From contig DAMANX010000024.1 in assembly GCA_032073245.1 (NCBI GenBank), positions 1 to 64,000 on the forward strand: 64,000 bases of DNA. The letters are read 5' to 3'. Under the pieces are notes generated by a model. That model was not told the DNA's origin and did not search any database. It worked only from the letters and a program-made list of their open reading frames with translations. Within the stretch, counting starts at the first letter, position 1. Every line of letters starts with the position of its first letter. This document shows positions 17,423-27,290 of the stretch, in pieces. Made by a program: the position numbers and the translations under genes. This DNA is from QVMG01 sp032073245. GTDB taxonomy: Bacteria; Bacteroidota; Bacteroidia; Bacteroidales; Tannerellaceae.

Positions 17423-19090
17423 TTATGGATTCTGTGTCAAAGGTCCTGGATAAGCATTGATCTCATCCTGAGGAATATATTGAATTACTCGTGGATCTTG
17501 TGCCGTAACTTTCTTCATTTGGTCATGTATACCGGGATACTCTCTACTTAAAGTATAGCCTAAACGGTAAATATCAGGGGTACGGTGGGCTTCGAAAGCC
17601 AATTCCAGACGTCTTTCCTTATCAACACGTTCTTTTGCATTTTGTGCATCAAGAGAAGCATAACCTCCTCCTACGATAGAACGTTCACGTATGGTATTCA
17701 AAGCTGTAAGGGCATTGGCATAATCTCCTTTCTTTACATAAGCTTCTGCCTTATTCAAATACATTTCCGCCAATCTTACTATTGTAGGTGAATGCAACTG
17801 TGTTATTCCATCCTGCAATGAACATTTAATGATAAAGAATTGTGGGTAACCGTTATTAAGTACAAGTTCCTGGCCGCGATAACCGGTATATGTTTCTCCT
17901 TTATAATTTATCGAATAACTCCTATTATCCTGATCAACCAAAGTTAATGGATAGCTCTCGCCTTGTATTGTAACAACTAATGCATTTTCACTACCCGAAG
18001 TTTGTCCTTGATAATAAGTATATCCGGTATGCACATTATTGGCATTATATGTCTTAGCAACAAACCGGAAAGCATCTTTATCCGATAGATAGTTAGGTTT
18101 GATAAATGCCCATCTTGCATCATTAAAACCTTTGGCTTCGTATAAAATATCGATCAAATCCGCACTTGCATAAACTTCTCCCCAACCCACTTCATCAATT
18201 GTAGAATACATACTTCCGATAGTATCTAAGAAATCGTCCGGAGAATATTCTGAAGCTACTTTTTTAATTGCAAAGATTGTCTCTGTCTGAGAACTAGCGT
18301 CAGGAGCCATTTCATTAAATTTCATAAAATTAGCACGATCGAGTAATTGGTAATTACCAGAGCTTATTACCAGATCAGCATACTGAATAGCCAGATCAGC
18401 GTATTCCTGATTTGGGTTTTCATACGTTCCGCTCATATATAAATAAGCTCTTGAAAGTAATGCCTGTGCAGCACCTTTAGTTGCATAAGCTGATCTGCGT
18501 TCTGCTTTCATAAGAGATTCTGCTTTTTTCAAATCTCCGATAATTTGCTCATAGGTTTCTTTTACAGTTGACCGGTCAGGCAATACAAGATTATCCATAT
18601 CTTCAGGAAGTCCATTTACAAGAGGAAGTCCTAAGTTCGTTTCCGGACTTTGAGAGTAAGGCCGTGCAAAAGTACGACACAGGTAAAAATAGACCATTCC
18701 ACGAAGGAAATAGGCTTCACCTATCTTTTGATCGGTATCAGTTGATTCTCCTTCTGCAAATGATTTGATAAGATCACTCGATTGGGATATAATCTTATAA
18801 CCATCCACCCAAAGATTTTTCATACGGCCATTGGTCGGAGTATGCATATAAGAAATGAACTGAAACCAGCTATCTGAAGAAACGGCTTGTTTCATTACAT
18901 TATCTCCTCCAAATTCTCCTACATAGTGCATGTGGTCAGACCAGGGTTTTAAACGGGCATAACAACCGTTTAACATAATATCAAGATCTTCCTTTACCTG
19001 TTGGTCAGTATAATTGCTATATGGATTTCTATCTATATCGCAAGCTGTAAACAATGTTGCAGCTAAGGCAAATATTATAAATTTCTTCAT
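17423..19090 (-). CDS. SusD/RagB-family lipoprotein
   Basis: This 555-aa outer-membrane lipoprotein has a lipobox (LAATLFTAC), an N-terminal SusD segment (NPYSNYTDQQVKEDLDIMLNGCYARLKPW), helices with YFLRGMVYFYLCRTFARPYS, and a C-terminal KERRLELAFEAHRTPDIYRLGY. It lies 12 nt downstream of the susC at 19103-22138 in the same orientation. No glycoside hydrolase or sulfatase is in the operon, so its glycan must be processed by enzymes encoded elsewhere. Confidence 0.92.
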   Translation of the reverse strand: MKKFIIFALAATLFTACDIDRNPYSNYTDQQVKEDLDIMLNGCYARLKPWSDHMHYVGEFGGDNVMKQAVSSDSWFQFISYMHTPTNGRMKNLWVDGYKIISQSSDLIKSFAEGESTDTDQKIGEAYFLRGMVYFYLCRTFARPYSQSPETNLGLPLVNGLPEDMDNLVLPDRSTVKETYEQIIGDLKKAESLMKAERRSAYATKGAAQALLSRAYLYMSGTYENPNQEYADLAIQYADLVISSGNYQLLDRANFMKFNEMAPDASSQTETIFAIKKVASEYSPDDFLDTIGSMYSTIDEVGWGEVYASADLIDILYEAKGFNDARWAFIKPNYLSDKDAFRFVAKTYNANNVHTGYTYYQGQTSGSENALVVTIQGESYPLTLVDQDNRSYSINYKGETYTGYRGQELVLNNGYPQFFIIKCSLQDGITQLHSPTIVRLAEMYLNKAEAYVKKGDYANALTALNTIRERSIVGGGYASLDAQNAKERVDKERRLELAFEAHRTPDIYRLGYTLSREYPGIHDQMKKVTAQDPRVIQYIPQDEINAYPGPLTQNP

Positions 19091-19102
19091 CTCTACTAAT
19101 TA

Positions 19103-22100
19103 TTAAAGTGTAATATTTAATCCAAACATAAATTTACGTGTTTGCGGATATATACTAGTCGCAACACCTGAAATAACTGATGTTCCTGCAGCTCTGTTTG
19201 TAATTGTTGCAGGTAATTCAGGATCAATTCCTGAAAAATCAGAAACAGTAAACAGATTTTCACCAGAAACGAACACTCTTAAATTGGAAATATGCCAATC
19301 AGGTAATGGAAGATTATATCCGATTGTCAGGTTTTTCAACTTCAGATAAGTGGCACTCTCCAGGTGACGTGTTGAACCCGAATTTGATGCTGTATTGTTA
19401 CCGTATGCAGGTTGGGGATGAGTCGCTTTATCACCCGGTTTTTCCCAACGATTCCAACCATCATGAAGATTCATCTGGTTACGATCGGTATAAGCTCCAT
19501 CGGAATCATACTCTATACGGTTATAATTGTATATCTTTCCTCCGACCGAGTAGCTAAACATGGCTGACAAGTCAAAATCCTTATACCGGAGATCTGTTGA
19601 AAAACCTCCAAAGAAATCAGGGGTATAAGAATCTTTCGCAATTTTATGTTTGGATGCATCACTATAACTGAATGTTTTAACCCGCTCACCATTTTCATTG
19701 GTTGTAAACCATTGAGCTTGCCCTGTTTCGGGATCTACTCCTGCCCATTCTGTTAAATACCAGGTATCGGCATCCATTCCCGGACGCAGAATCTTATTTC
19801 CATAATCCTGAACACCTGAACCGGTAGCTATAATAATTTCTTTCTGATCTCTGTAAAGCTCTTCAACTTTATTCCGGTTCAAACCGATATTAACATCTAC
19901 ATTCCAGGCCCAATCCTTATTTTCAATAATATTCACACCCACATTTGCTTCGAAACCATCATTTTTCAATGAACCAACATTTCTCCAGGCTTGACTCACC
20001 CCGGTTACGGCAGGTAATGGCACCTGATATAATAAGTTAGAAGTGTTCTTATGATAATAATCCAAGGTAATATTCAAGCGTTGAAACAATGAGATATCAA
20101 GTCCTACACCTGTGGTATACGTTTTTTCCCATGTCAAGTCTTTATTTTCGATCTGAGATATAATTCCTCCGGGTATTTCATTGTACTTATCTGTAGTGTA
20201 CAATGCCAAATGGGGATAAAGTGAGTCAGGACGTTTACCTACCGAACCATAACTGACACGAAGTTTTAACTGATCTACATAATCTAACTTAAAGAAATTT
20301 TCTTTATGAATGTTCCATCCGGCACTTATAGAGAAGAAGTTACCATATTTAGCATCTTCACCAAAATTGGATGCACCATCACGACGGAATGATGCTTGAG
20401 CCAGATATTTATTATCATACGAATAATTTGCGTTGAACAACATGGATTGTACTGCCCATTCATTCTGGCTACCTACTACTGCCTGAGGTACTGCTGCTGC
20501 ATCACCTACTGTAAACCCGGGAGCAAAACCACTTTTTTCAGATTCATTAACTGTACCTGTGTATGTGTTCCATTCATAAGCTGCTACTCCATTGATTGAG
20601 TGAAGGCCAAATGATTTGTTAAAACGTAACAATTGATTGCTATAAACACGATAAGATTGTACGATTCTATCTTTCAGGTTACCGTTTACTGATAGCCCGT
20701 CGGAAGAACGAGGGTCATAATATTCTTTCCGAGTTGAATTTAAGTAACGATAGTTATTTACTGAGGCAAAGGTTAACCAATCCGTTATCTTTACATCGAA
20801 ATCAAGATTACCCATAAATTCATAACCTGTTACTTTCTTAAAATTCCATTGAAGATCATACATGTAGTTACTTCCTGAAGTATTTACCCAGGTTGGATTC
20901 GGTGAATTACCCAACAAATTGCCTTCCGCATCATAAGGGCTATCCCATGGCATATTACCATATAATGCCTCCATACTTGCTTGTTGATCCATAATGTCAT
21001 AACGGGCGCCGCTGATCTGAGGTTTGATTTTCAGCCACGGAGCAAAATCATAATCTACATTAAAACGGAAGTTATAACGTGTAAATTCATAATCTTTTAC
21101 CGCACCTTCTTCATTATAATAACCTACGGATAAATAAGTTTTCAGATTCTCAGATCCTCCGCTGGAAGAAACATTATAATCTTGTGTAAATCCTAATTGC
21201 GTTCCTTCTTTGAACCAATCATAATTAGAGTTTCTTAAAGCTTCTTTATCCTGCCAACGAGTGAAATTTATCTTTTCCTGATTAGAAAATGACGAATAAT
21301 AATCAAACAACTCAGCTCCGTCCATTAAATCAAGGTTACCTCTATTAAGTTGGCTGATACCTAATTTAGCAGATACATTCAACGTCGATTTTCCTGTTTT
21401 ACCCTTTTTGGTAGTTACCAGAATAACCCCGTTTGCTCCTTGTGAACCATAAATAGCTGTAGATGCTGCATCCTTTAATACTGACATAGATTCTATATCA
21501 GCAGGATTCAGAGAGCCGGCTGCGCTACCAATAATTACCCCATCAACCACCCAAAGCGGGTCAGTGCTTCCATTGATTGTTGATTTACCACGGATAACTA
21601 TTTTTCCAGCCTGTCCGGGTTGGCCTTCACCAGGACTTACGTATACACCGGGAGCTTTACCGGAAAGCATATTCTCAACAGAAGGGGATGTTGTTCCCTG
21701 CAATTTCTGATTGCTAATCACTTGCATTGCACCAGTCAAGCTTTCTTTTCTTTGAACACCATAGCCGACAACAACTATTTCGTCCAAAGTCTGGCTGTCT
21801 TCCTTTAACCTGATTGTCATCGGCTGATTTGTGGCTGCAACTTCCACATTCAGATAACCAATATAAGAAACTACCAGAGTTGCCCCTGGTGAAGTAATTA
21901 AAGAAAAATTTCCATCATAGTCGGTGCTGGCGCCATTTAAAGTCCCTTTTTCCAATACATTTGCACCAATAACTGTTTCCCCTGTTGTAGCATCTACAAC
22001 TGTACCTTTTACGGTGATTTTATCCTGCTGTAGTTTTTCTGTACGTGAACCGGATGCCCATAGCATACCAGGTAAACACAACAAATTAGTCCACAGGAAG

Positions 22101-22138
22101 ACACTAACAATCCATTTGCTTTTTTTTAGACAATTCAT
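19103..22138 (-). CDS. SusC-type TonB-dependent transporter (no STN domain)
   Basis: The protein has 1011 aa: a signal peptide (MNCLKKSKWIVSVFLWTNLL), a carboxypeptidase-like domain (VKGTVVDATTGETVIGANV), TonB-box-like LDEIVVVGYGVQRK, plug motifs (LKDAASTAIYGSQGANGVI) and a barrel ending MFGLNITL. There is no STN domain, so it should not signal through a FecR protein, and no sigma/fecR pair is adjacent. It pairs with the susD at 17423. The leader (22139-22350) is long and contains a -7 element. Confidence 0.92.
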   Translation of the reverse strand: MNCLKKSKWIVSVFLWTNLLCLPGMLWASGSRTEKLQQDKITVKGTVVDATTGETVIGANVLEKGTLNGASTDYDGNFSLITSPGATLVVSYIGYLNVEVAATNQPMTIRLKEDSQTLDEIVVVGYGVQRKESLTGAMQVISNQKLQGTTSPSVENMLSGKAPGVYVSPGEGQPGQAGKIVIRGKSTINGSTDPLWVVDGVIIGSAAGSLNPADIESMSVLKDAASTAIYGSQGANGVILVTTKKGKTGKSTLNVSAKLGISQLNRGNLDLMDGAELFDYYSSFSNQEKINFTRWQDKEALRNSNYDWFKEGTQLGFTQDYNVSSSGGSENLKTYLSVGYYNEEGAVKDYEFTRYNFRFNVDYDFAPWLKIKPQISGARYDIMDQQASMEALYGNMPWDSPYDAEGNLLGNSPNPTWVNTSGSNYMYDLQWNFKKVTGYEFMGNLDFDVKITDWLTFASVNNYRYLNSTRKEYYDPRSSDGLSVNGNLKDRIVQSYRVYSNQLLRFNKSFGLHSINGVAAYEWNTYTGTVNESEKSGFAPGFTVGDAAAVPQAVVGSQNEWAVQSMLFNANYSYDNKYLAQASFRRDGASNFGEDAKYGNFFSISAGWNIHKENFFKLDYVDQLKLRVSYGSVGKRPDSLYPHLALYTTDKYNEIPGGIISQIENKDLTWEKTYTTGVGLDISLFQRLNITLDYYHKNTSNLLYQVPLPAVTGVSQAWRNVGSLKNDGFEANVGVNIIENKDWAWNVDVNIGLNRNKVEELYRDQKEIIIATGSGVQDYGNKILRPGMDADTWYLTEWAGVDPETGQAQWFTTNENGERVKTFSYSDASKHKIAKDSYTPDFFGGFSTDLRYKDFDLSAMFSYSVGGKIYNYNRIEYDSDGAYTDRNQMNLHDGWNRWEKPGDKATHPQPAYGNNTASNSGSTRHLESATYLKLKNLTIGYNLPLPDWHISNLRVFVSGENLFTVSDFSGIDPELPATITNRAAGTSVISGVATSIYPQTRKFMFGLNITL

Positions 22139-22606
22139 TTCGATTGATTTTAGATTTTGTTAATTTATACGTAAATTAAACCGATATTAAGAATACCTCA
22201 TAGAGGTGTTAGGCTTTGCATTAATTGTTAACAATCATAGTCATTTTGGGATTAGTTCATTCATACTGAGCTGATTCGTTTTGATTAAAATGTAACAAAA
22301 AATGTAATCATGACTTGGACGTTTTCTTTTTTTAACTACCCGAGCAGCGGCAAAGATACGAGAAGCAGTTTGAAAAACGATCTTATTTTAATCTTATTTT
22401 TAAATTATTAGCTTAATTCTTATTCGACTAAATCATGTAAGCATTGATTATCAACAGATTTATATTAATAGATGAAATAAGAAGTCTTTAATTAATAATA
22501 AATTGTCATTTTATAATTAAAGTAAGCAAAAACGTCAGACTGGTATATTTACCAATCTGACGTTTTTAATGTTCTTTTAAATAATAAACCCTTATTTATT
22601 TATGAA
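22139..22606 (-). promoter_or_regulatory. Intergenic region with susC promoter and CsgG-operon terminator
   Basis: On the minus strand a TATCTTTG -7 element occupies 22358-22351, giving a leader of about 200 nt for the susC at 22138; no clear -33 is visible. The upstream end carries the terminator described at 22528-22567. The remainder is AT-rich and shows no coding potential that I can support. Confidence 0.5.
22528..22567 (-). terminator. Rho-independent terminator of the CsgG operon
   Basis: A 17-bp stem with one mismatch (22528-22544 with 22551-22567; inner CTGGT/ACCAA, outer AAAAACGTCAGA/TCTGACGTTTTT) lies 40 nt after the DUF799 stop. On the minus strand it ends in a U-tract. Confidence 0.8.
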
Positions 22607-23293
22607 TCATTTATTTACAACTCCTGATAAAATTACTTCTCCAGCTTCAATATTCTGATCCTGATTGAACATGGGAGAGTAATAACCTTCCGGCAGGTCT
22701 CTCAAAACATAATTATTACAACGACGGGCAGCAACAATTTTGTCTGTTAAAGCTGTATTAATAGCTGAAGCAGCCAGATCTACAAGCATACCTAATACTC
22801 CAAGACTATTACCGGAGTTGAGGCTGGTATCGATTGACAAAGTTCCTTTCCGGTCAAATAATATTTCATTCGATTGAGTTGATTTCATCATATATTCGAC
22901 TTCCACTGTTATAGTGTTTCCAATAACGGATTTTTCCCATCGGTTAATAGTAGTAAAGAAGGCTACATCCGCACCAAAAACATTATTAAAAGGAGACAAA
23001 TTGCCTTCAATAAACATTTCACTATCGTAAGCACTTTCACTTCGTAACATATCCATAGCCAAAAAAGGAGAAATCACATAATATCCCTTTTCGCTTAAAG
23101 GTTGTGCTAAAGAAGTATAGAAAAACTCTTTTGCTTCCACATGCACCGTTTTATTTACCGGGGGCATAATTAATACTACTATAGGTTTTTCCTCATATAC
23201 TTTAGGATAATTTATCCCTCGTGTAAGTGGGCTCGAAGTCGTACAGGAAACCAGTAAGCAAGTGAGTACAGCAATATATAGTAGATTTTTCAT
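22607..23293 (-). CDS. DUF799 (GNA1162-like) lipoprotein
   Basis: This 228-aa lipoprotein has a lipobox (CLLVSC) and the DUF799 core: PIVVLIMPPVNKTVHVEAKEFFY, LSEKGYYVISPFLAMDML, FGADVAFFTTINRW. It overlaps the preceding gene by 4 nt (start at 23293 against stop at 23290), the mark of a tight operon. In Neisseria and other Gram-negatives DUF799 proteins are encoded with a CsgG-like protein and a DUF4810 protein, as here. The biochemical role is not established; an outer-membrane export or envelope complex is the general idea. Confidence 0.82.
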   Translation of the reverse strand: MKNLLYIAVLTCLLVSCTTSSPLTRGINYPKVYEEKPIVVLIMPPVNKTVHVEAKEFFYTSLAQPLSEKGYYVISPFLAMDMLRSESAYDSEMFIEGNLSPFNNVFGADVAFFTTINRWEKSVIGNTITVEVEYMMKSTQSNEILFDRKGTLSIDTSLNSGNSLGVLGMLVDLAASAINTALTDKIVAARRCNNYVLRDLPEGYYSPMFNQDQNIEAGEVILSGVVNK

Positions 23294-23637
23294 TCGGAGA
23301 ATTGTTTAATAAGGCGATCCATAAATATTGCTGATTGGGGATAAAGTTCTTTTTCCTTTTGAAACATAGCTAGTCCTTCGTCTTTTTTATTATTCTGAAG
23401 CAGCAGGTAGCCATATTCGGCATGAATACCCGGAGGAGCTACCTTACGTGATCCTTTAGGGTTATTGATCATTGCCTGATAGGTCTTCATCAATTTCTCT
23501 GAAGATTCCGGTGTTTGATCTTTATAGTAACTATAAGAAGCATTTTCATAATCATTCCAACTGTAAAGGCTTTTAGGTGTATTAGTACAAGAAGCACATA
23601 ATAAAGCTAAAACAGTTAGCAAATATAAATGTCTCAT
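23290..23637 (-). CDS. DUF4810 lipoprotein
   Basis: This 115-aa protein has a lipobox (LALLCASC) and the DUF4810 features YSWNDYENASYSYYKDQTPE and PPGIHAEYGYLLLQNNKKDEGLAMF, the latter with a TPR-like look. It is the middle partner of the CsgG/DUF4810/DUF799 trio. It overlaps both neighbours by 4 nt (23637/23634 and 23293/23290), implying translational coupling. No enzymatic motif is visible. Confidence 0.82.
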   Translation of the reverse strand: MRHLYLLTVLALLCASCTNTPKSLYSWNDYENASYSYYKDQTPESSEKLMKTYQAMINNPKGSRKVAPPGIHAEYGYLLLQNNKKDEGLAMFQKEKELYPQSAIFMDRLIKQFSE

Positions 23638-23972
23638 GGTAGTAAAATCTCTTTAGTTTCCTGAGTGGATAAAAATATATTACGGTCATACAAAGTTTTT
23701 CCGTTGGATGTAACCACAATACTACGTGTTCCTGTGGCAACACTATATGTATCTCCTTTTATATTCCATTTCCCATCTTTAAATACTTTCGCATTGAATG
23801 TTGTAGAGCCATCTAAGGCAACCTGAACAGGTTTATTATACTTCGTATTGGAGATAAATACAAGGTAAGCCTGATCAGACAATCCTTGCGTTGAGGCAAC
23901 CTTTCCTACAGAACACCCTGAAAATAAAAAGCATAGGCTAAATATCAGGCCCAAAAATATCTTTGATTTCAT
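23634..23972 (-). CDS. Small lipoprotein inserted in the CsgG operon
   Basis: This 112-aa protein has a clear lipobox (SLCFLFSGC) followed by a short beta-rich region (AYLVFISNTKYNKPVQVALD, then TYSVATGTRSIVVTSNGK) that looks like a PEGA-style sandwich. Its start overlaps the CsgG stop by 1 nt (TAATG at 23974-23970) and its end overlaps the DUF4810 start by 4 nt. I know the trio without this gene, so it may be a Bacteroidales addition. The function is unknown. Confidence 0.75.
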   Translation of the reverse strand: MKSKIFLGLIFSLCFLFSGCSVGKVASTQGLSDQAYLVFISNTKYNKPVQVALDGSTTFNAKVFKDGKWNIKGDTYSVATGTRSIVVTSNGKTLYDRNIFLSTQETKEILLP

Positions 23973-24901
23973 TATTTAATCTCCTCTATATAATAGTTTG
24001 CTAAATCATCAGGATTGATCTCTCCTTCCTTGAATACAACCAATGAATATTCTGTTTCAGGTGTATCTCCCCCCACAGCAATTACTTGTACTTCACCCAC
24101 TTGTTTCCCCGGTAATTCCATGTTAATACCTGTTTGTGGATTTTTTACAGTTTTTCCTTTCTTCATTACATGAAAAGAATTTCCCACCTCAATGCCTTGG
24201 CTGGTTCCTCCGGAAACAAAAATGGCATCATTATCATAGGCAAGAAAGAAAGCACGCCAAGGTTTATTGGTACATTTATTGATAATGTTTTCCACCAATT
24301 GAGAAATAGCAGCTGAAATAGCTTTATCACTCAACGTAGCATCGTAATCAGCGCGTCCGCCTACACCAAAAGTGGACTTGGTTTTTAATTCCGCTTCTCC
24401 TTTCCCTTCATCAGAATAGATAATAAGGCCCGTAGCAACATCTACCAGACGAATACTAACTGCGGCCTCGACAATTTGAGTTTTAGAAGATGAAAAGATT
24501 TTTACATCTCCAACGTTCTTACGTCCAAATTGGGTAATTGAGCCAATTATTAGATAATCAGCACCTATATTCTGGAAACCTTCTCCAGAAGAGTTCGCTT
24601 CATCCATCAATTGATCGAGATCATGCCGCTCTAATAAAAGAAATTTATTGGATGCTGCCAGTTTAGAAGATAAGATATCAAGCGCCTGTTTCCCCATTGG
24701 ATCATTTTCTTTGTCATAAAATAAACCCTTCGCATATTGTGTTTCATTTGAAAAACGGCCAATTGCAACTTTGCGTTTCAACTCTTTGGAAGTATCAGTG
24801 ACTACAGTTGATGGAGCTTCTACCTCCACAACTTTTCGTTGAGCATATAGGCCCGTGCTAACATACACTAGGGCTATCAATAAAAGCGACTTTTTCTTCA
24901 T
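23972..24901 (-). CDS. CsgG/HfaB-family outer-membrane secretion protein
   Basis: The 309-aa protein has the CsgG family core: KVAIGRFSNETQY, LSSKLAASNKFLLLERHDLDQLMDE, GADYLIIGSITQFG, AAVSIRLVDVATGLIIYSDEGKGEA. CsgG forms an outer-membrane pore for curli export. E. coli CsgG is a lipoprotein, whereas this one has an ordinary signal peptide (VYVSTGLYAQ) without a lipobox cysteine. A C-terminal extension (about 225-300) has the feel of a small beta domain (FVSGGTSQGIEVGNSFHVMK). It leads the four-gene operon 24901-22607. There is no curlin-like CsgA/B gene nearby, so the cargo is not evident. Confidence 0.85.
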   Translation of the reverse strand: MKKKSLLLIALVYVSTGLYAQRKVVEVEAPSTVVTDTSKELKRKVAIGRFSNETQYAKGLFYDKENDPMGKQALDILSSKLAASNKFLLLERHDLDQLMDEANSSGEGFQNIGADYLIIGSITQFGRKNVGDVKIFSSSKTQIVEAAVSIRLVDVATGLIIYSDEGKGEAELKTKSTFGVGGRADYDATLSDKAISAAISQLVENIINKCTNKPWRAFFLAYDNDAIFVSGGTSQGIEVGNSFHVMKKGKTVKNPQTGINMELPGKQVGEVQVIAVGGDTPETEYSLVVFKEGEINPDDLANYYIEEIK

Positions 24902-25340
24902 GGCAATTCCCAGATATAATAATGTATTCTATGAACAAAGTAAATAAATAGAAGTAACCTATCCTACTTTTACAGATGGTTTTTATCATATTTAAAAGCA
25001 AAAAATACATAAATCTCATTGACCTTTTTAATTTCAATATTTACCAAAATATTTTTCTTTATGGAAATATAAATATTTTTTATGAACGTATGTGCAAAGG
25101 TATCCAGAATGCTGAGAAGATAAGGGTACCGTGAGAAGTTCAAAGCAGAAGTGAATCAGAAAAACTACTAATCCTCGAATCCGGATTAGCAAAGTTTAAT
25201 ACCCGTAAGGAACAAGGAACGCCTATAGCTGATTTCCTGAATAATAGCAAATTATTACTTAATGAATTAAGTAAATAAACAAAAGATGAGAAGTACTTTC
25301 TGATAAAAATAACCTCACTTCTAATAAAAACTATAAACTT
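24902..25340. other. Non-coding stretch with a possible gene remnant
   Basis: Upstream of csgG the minus strand has a near -7 match (TTACTTTG at 24944-24937). At 25135-25278 on the plus strand 47 codons are open and end in TAA, with no start codon; the C-terminal residues read PIADFLNNSKLLLNELSK. This could be the tail of a lost gene, but I do not recognise it. Otherwise I see nothing. Confidence 0.3.
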
Positions 25341-25787
25341 TTAATGTTCTGAAAATATTTTTTCTAACCTGACATGAACTTTAGTAATGTTATTGTTACA
25401 ATAGTAATCTTCTTCCAACACTAATTCCTGTGGTTTCAAATCAATTATTTTTTTTGTCTCATAGCCGTTTTCATAATCTTTTTTGATCTGTATTATTTTA
25501 TCCTCTGGACTATAAGAATATTTTCGTTCATTGAATACCCCATCAATGAGTAAGCCCGGATAATGAAAAAAGTTTTTCTTATCAAACTTATAATACTCAC
25601 CTTCATCAATTTTAAGAGCTTGACCATATTGATCATTTATAATTTCATGCCTTTCTTTTACATGCCATTGGCCTATCAATAAATTGGCTTCGGGGTTATC
25701 CTCTTTATCGCATGAGATTAAAAATAATGATCCCCAAAAGCACAAACACAAAATAGTCTTCAGATAATTTACGGTTTTCATAATCAA
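25341..25787 (-). CDS. Small lipocalin-like lipoprotein, hypothetical
   Basis: This 148-aa protein has a lipobox (GSLFLISC) and then a short beta-rich domain of lipocalin-like character (NLLIGQWHVKERHEI, YYKFDKKNFFHYPG, KIIDLKPQELVLEEDYYC). Such small lipoproteins are common in Bacteroidales and mostly uncharacterised. It lies 42 nt downstream of the sulfatase at 25830 in the same orientation and may be co-transcribed. An alternative start two codons in (25781) gives the same mature protein. Confidence 0.65.
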   Translation of the reverse strand: MIMKTVNYLKTILCLCFWGSLFLISCDKEDNPEANLLIGQWHVKERHEIINDQYGQALKIDEGEYYKFDKKNFFHYPGLLIDGVFNERKYSYSPEDKIIQIKKDYENGYETKKIIDLKPQELVLEEDYYCNNNITKVHVRLEKIFSEH

Positions 25788-25829
25788 AAGATTAACAAGT
25801 TATTATTATAATATGAAACATTAATTAAT

Positions 25830-27290
25830 TTATATATTCGGTTTCGTGTATAGTTTCAATGACTCATTCCACGGAATCATTTCTCCTTTGCCCCACCAAA
25901 AGAAAGAATCCAGGTCGCAGAAGTCATTATTCTTTTTCATTTCTTCTTTCAATATTCGGTGATAGGAAAAAACCTTAAAGGCATATGCCGGTTCATTTGC
26001 AAGGTTTATCATTTCCCAAGGATCATTTTTAAGATCGAAAAGTTGTTCAGTACGGGTTCCACCGACATTATACACAATATATTTCCAGTTATCTTTTACT
26101 AATGCACGTTGGATACTATTATATGCAAGAAATATATGATCCCGGTGTTTCTCTGCTCCATTTAAAACAGGAACTAATGATTGCCCTGTAACAGATGGGG
26201 CAGGAGCAATACCAACCAATTCACAAAGAGTGGGATAAATATCATATAAATAACAATTGACATCCCGCTTCGTCCCTTTTTCCAGGCCGGGAGCCGAAAT
26301 TACAAGTGGAACACCTATACTGTGCTCATAAAGGTTTTGCTTACCCAGCAGTCCGTGTTGGCCGACAGCCAGTCCATTGTCAGAGGCAAATACGAGAATG
26401 GTATTATCTAATTCTCCATTATCTCTTAATGCCTGCAATATTCTTCCAATTTGTACATCCAATTCACTTATCATACCGTAATACCCTGCCAGATCCTGTT
26501 TAATAGCTGTCTCCGTTCTGGGGAAAGGTAGTAGCACTTCGTCTCGCACTTTCATATCACCATTATCAAAAGGGTGCTGAGGCAGGAAATTAACAGGCAA
26601 ATCAATCATTTCGGGATCATACTTATGCCCATAGGACGGATGTTGCATGCGCGGATCATGTGGGGAGGTAAAAGCAACATACATAAAATAAGGGCTGTTT
26701 TTTCTCTTTTGTGATTTTAGGAAATCTATTGCTGCATCGGCAAACATCTCCGAAGAGAATTTATCACCTATAAAAGGCTTCTCGTCATAGGATCCTGTTG
26801 GATCATAATGACGTAACCGGGGTTGTATATGTCCATCTGTATCATAGGAATGCATTCCTCCAAAAAATATATTCTCACCTCCCGCAAAAGACCGGTTGAA
26901 TGATTTATGATCAGAATGCCATTTTCCTGTTGCAAACGTAGTATATCCATTTTCTCGTAATTGTTCCGGTAAAGTAATATGCTCTTCGGGAATTCGTTGT
27001 CCATCATGTATCACCTGGTAAACACCTCTACCGGTCATGATCTTAGCACGGCTGGGCATTGATAAAGCACCACCCAGCGATCCGTTGGTATATGTACGAG
27101 TCATCGAAACACCATTCGACACAATATGATCTATATTAGGTGATTTCACCTGTGTATTTCCATAAGCATGGATACAGCTCCGTTGCAGATCATCCGCTAG
27201 AATAAAGACAATATTAGGAGATTTCTTTTTTTGAGCAAAACCTGGAGATACAATAAACAAAGCACAAACCGGAATTAATATTTTTCTCAT
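25830..27290 (-). CDS. Serine-type sulfatase (S1 family), periplasmic
   Basis: This 486-aa sulfatase has a signal peptide (VSPGFAQ), metal-site LADDLQ (D33, D34), the maturation motif S77-M-P-S-R81, a second metal-site VFASDNGLAVGQHG and a substrate-side FATGKWHSDHKSF. The GQHGLLGKQNLYEHS segment resembles iduronate/heparan-type and choline sulfatase relatives, but I do not assign a substrate. It is divergent from the GH2 beta-galactosidase at 27662, with 371 nt between them. Confidence 0.9.
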   Translation of the reverse strand: MRKILIPVCALFIVSPGFAQKKKSPNIVFILADDLQRSCIHAYGNTQVKSPNIDHIVSNGVSMTRTYTNGSLGGALSMPSRAKIMTGRGVYQVIHDGQRIPEEHITLPEQLRENGYTTFATGKWHSDHKSFNRSFAGGENIFFGGMHSYDTDGHIQPRLRHYDPTGSYDEKPFIGDKFSSEMFADAAIDFLKSQKRKNSPYFMYVAFTSPHDPRMQHPSYGHKYDPEMIDLPVNFLPQHPFDNGDMKVRDEVLLPFPRTETAIKQDLAGYYGMISELDVQIGRILQALRDNGELDNTILVFASDNGLAVGQHGLLGKQNLYEHSIGVPLVISAPGLEKGTKRDVNCYLYDIYPTLCELVGIAPAPSVTGQSLVPVLNGAEKHRDHIFLAYNSIQRALVKDNWKYIVYNVGGTRTEQLFDLKNDPWEMINLANEPAYAFKVFSYHRILKEEMKKNNDFCDLDSFFWWGKGEMIPWNESLKLYTKPNI

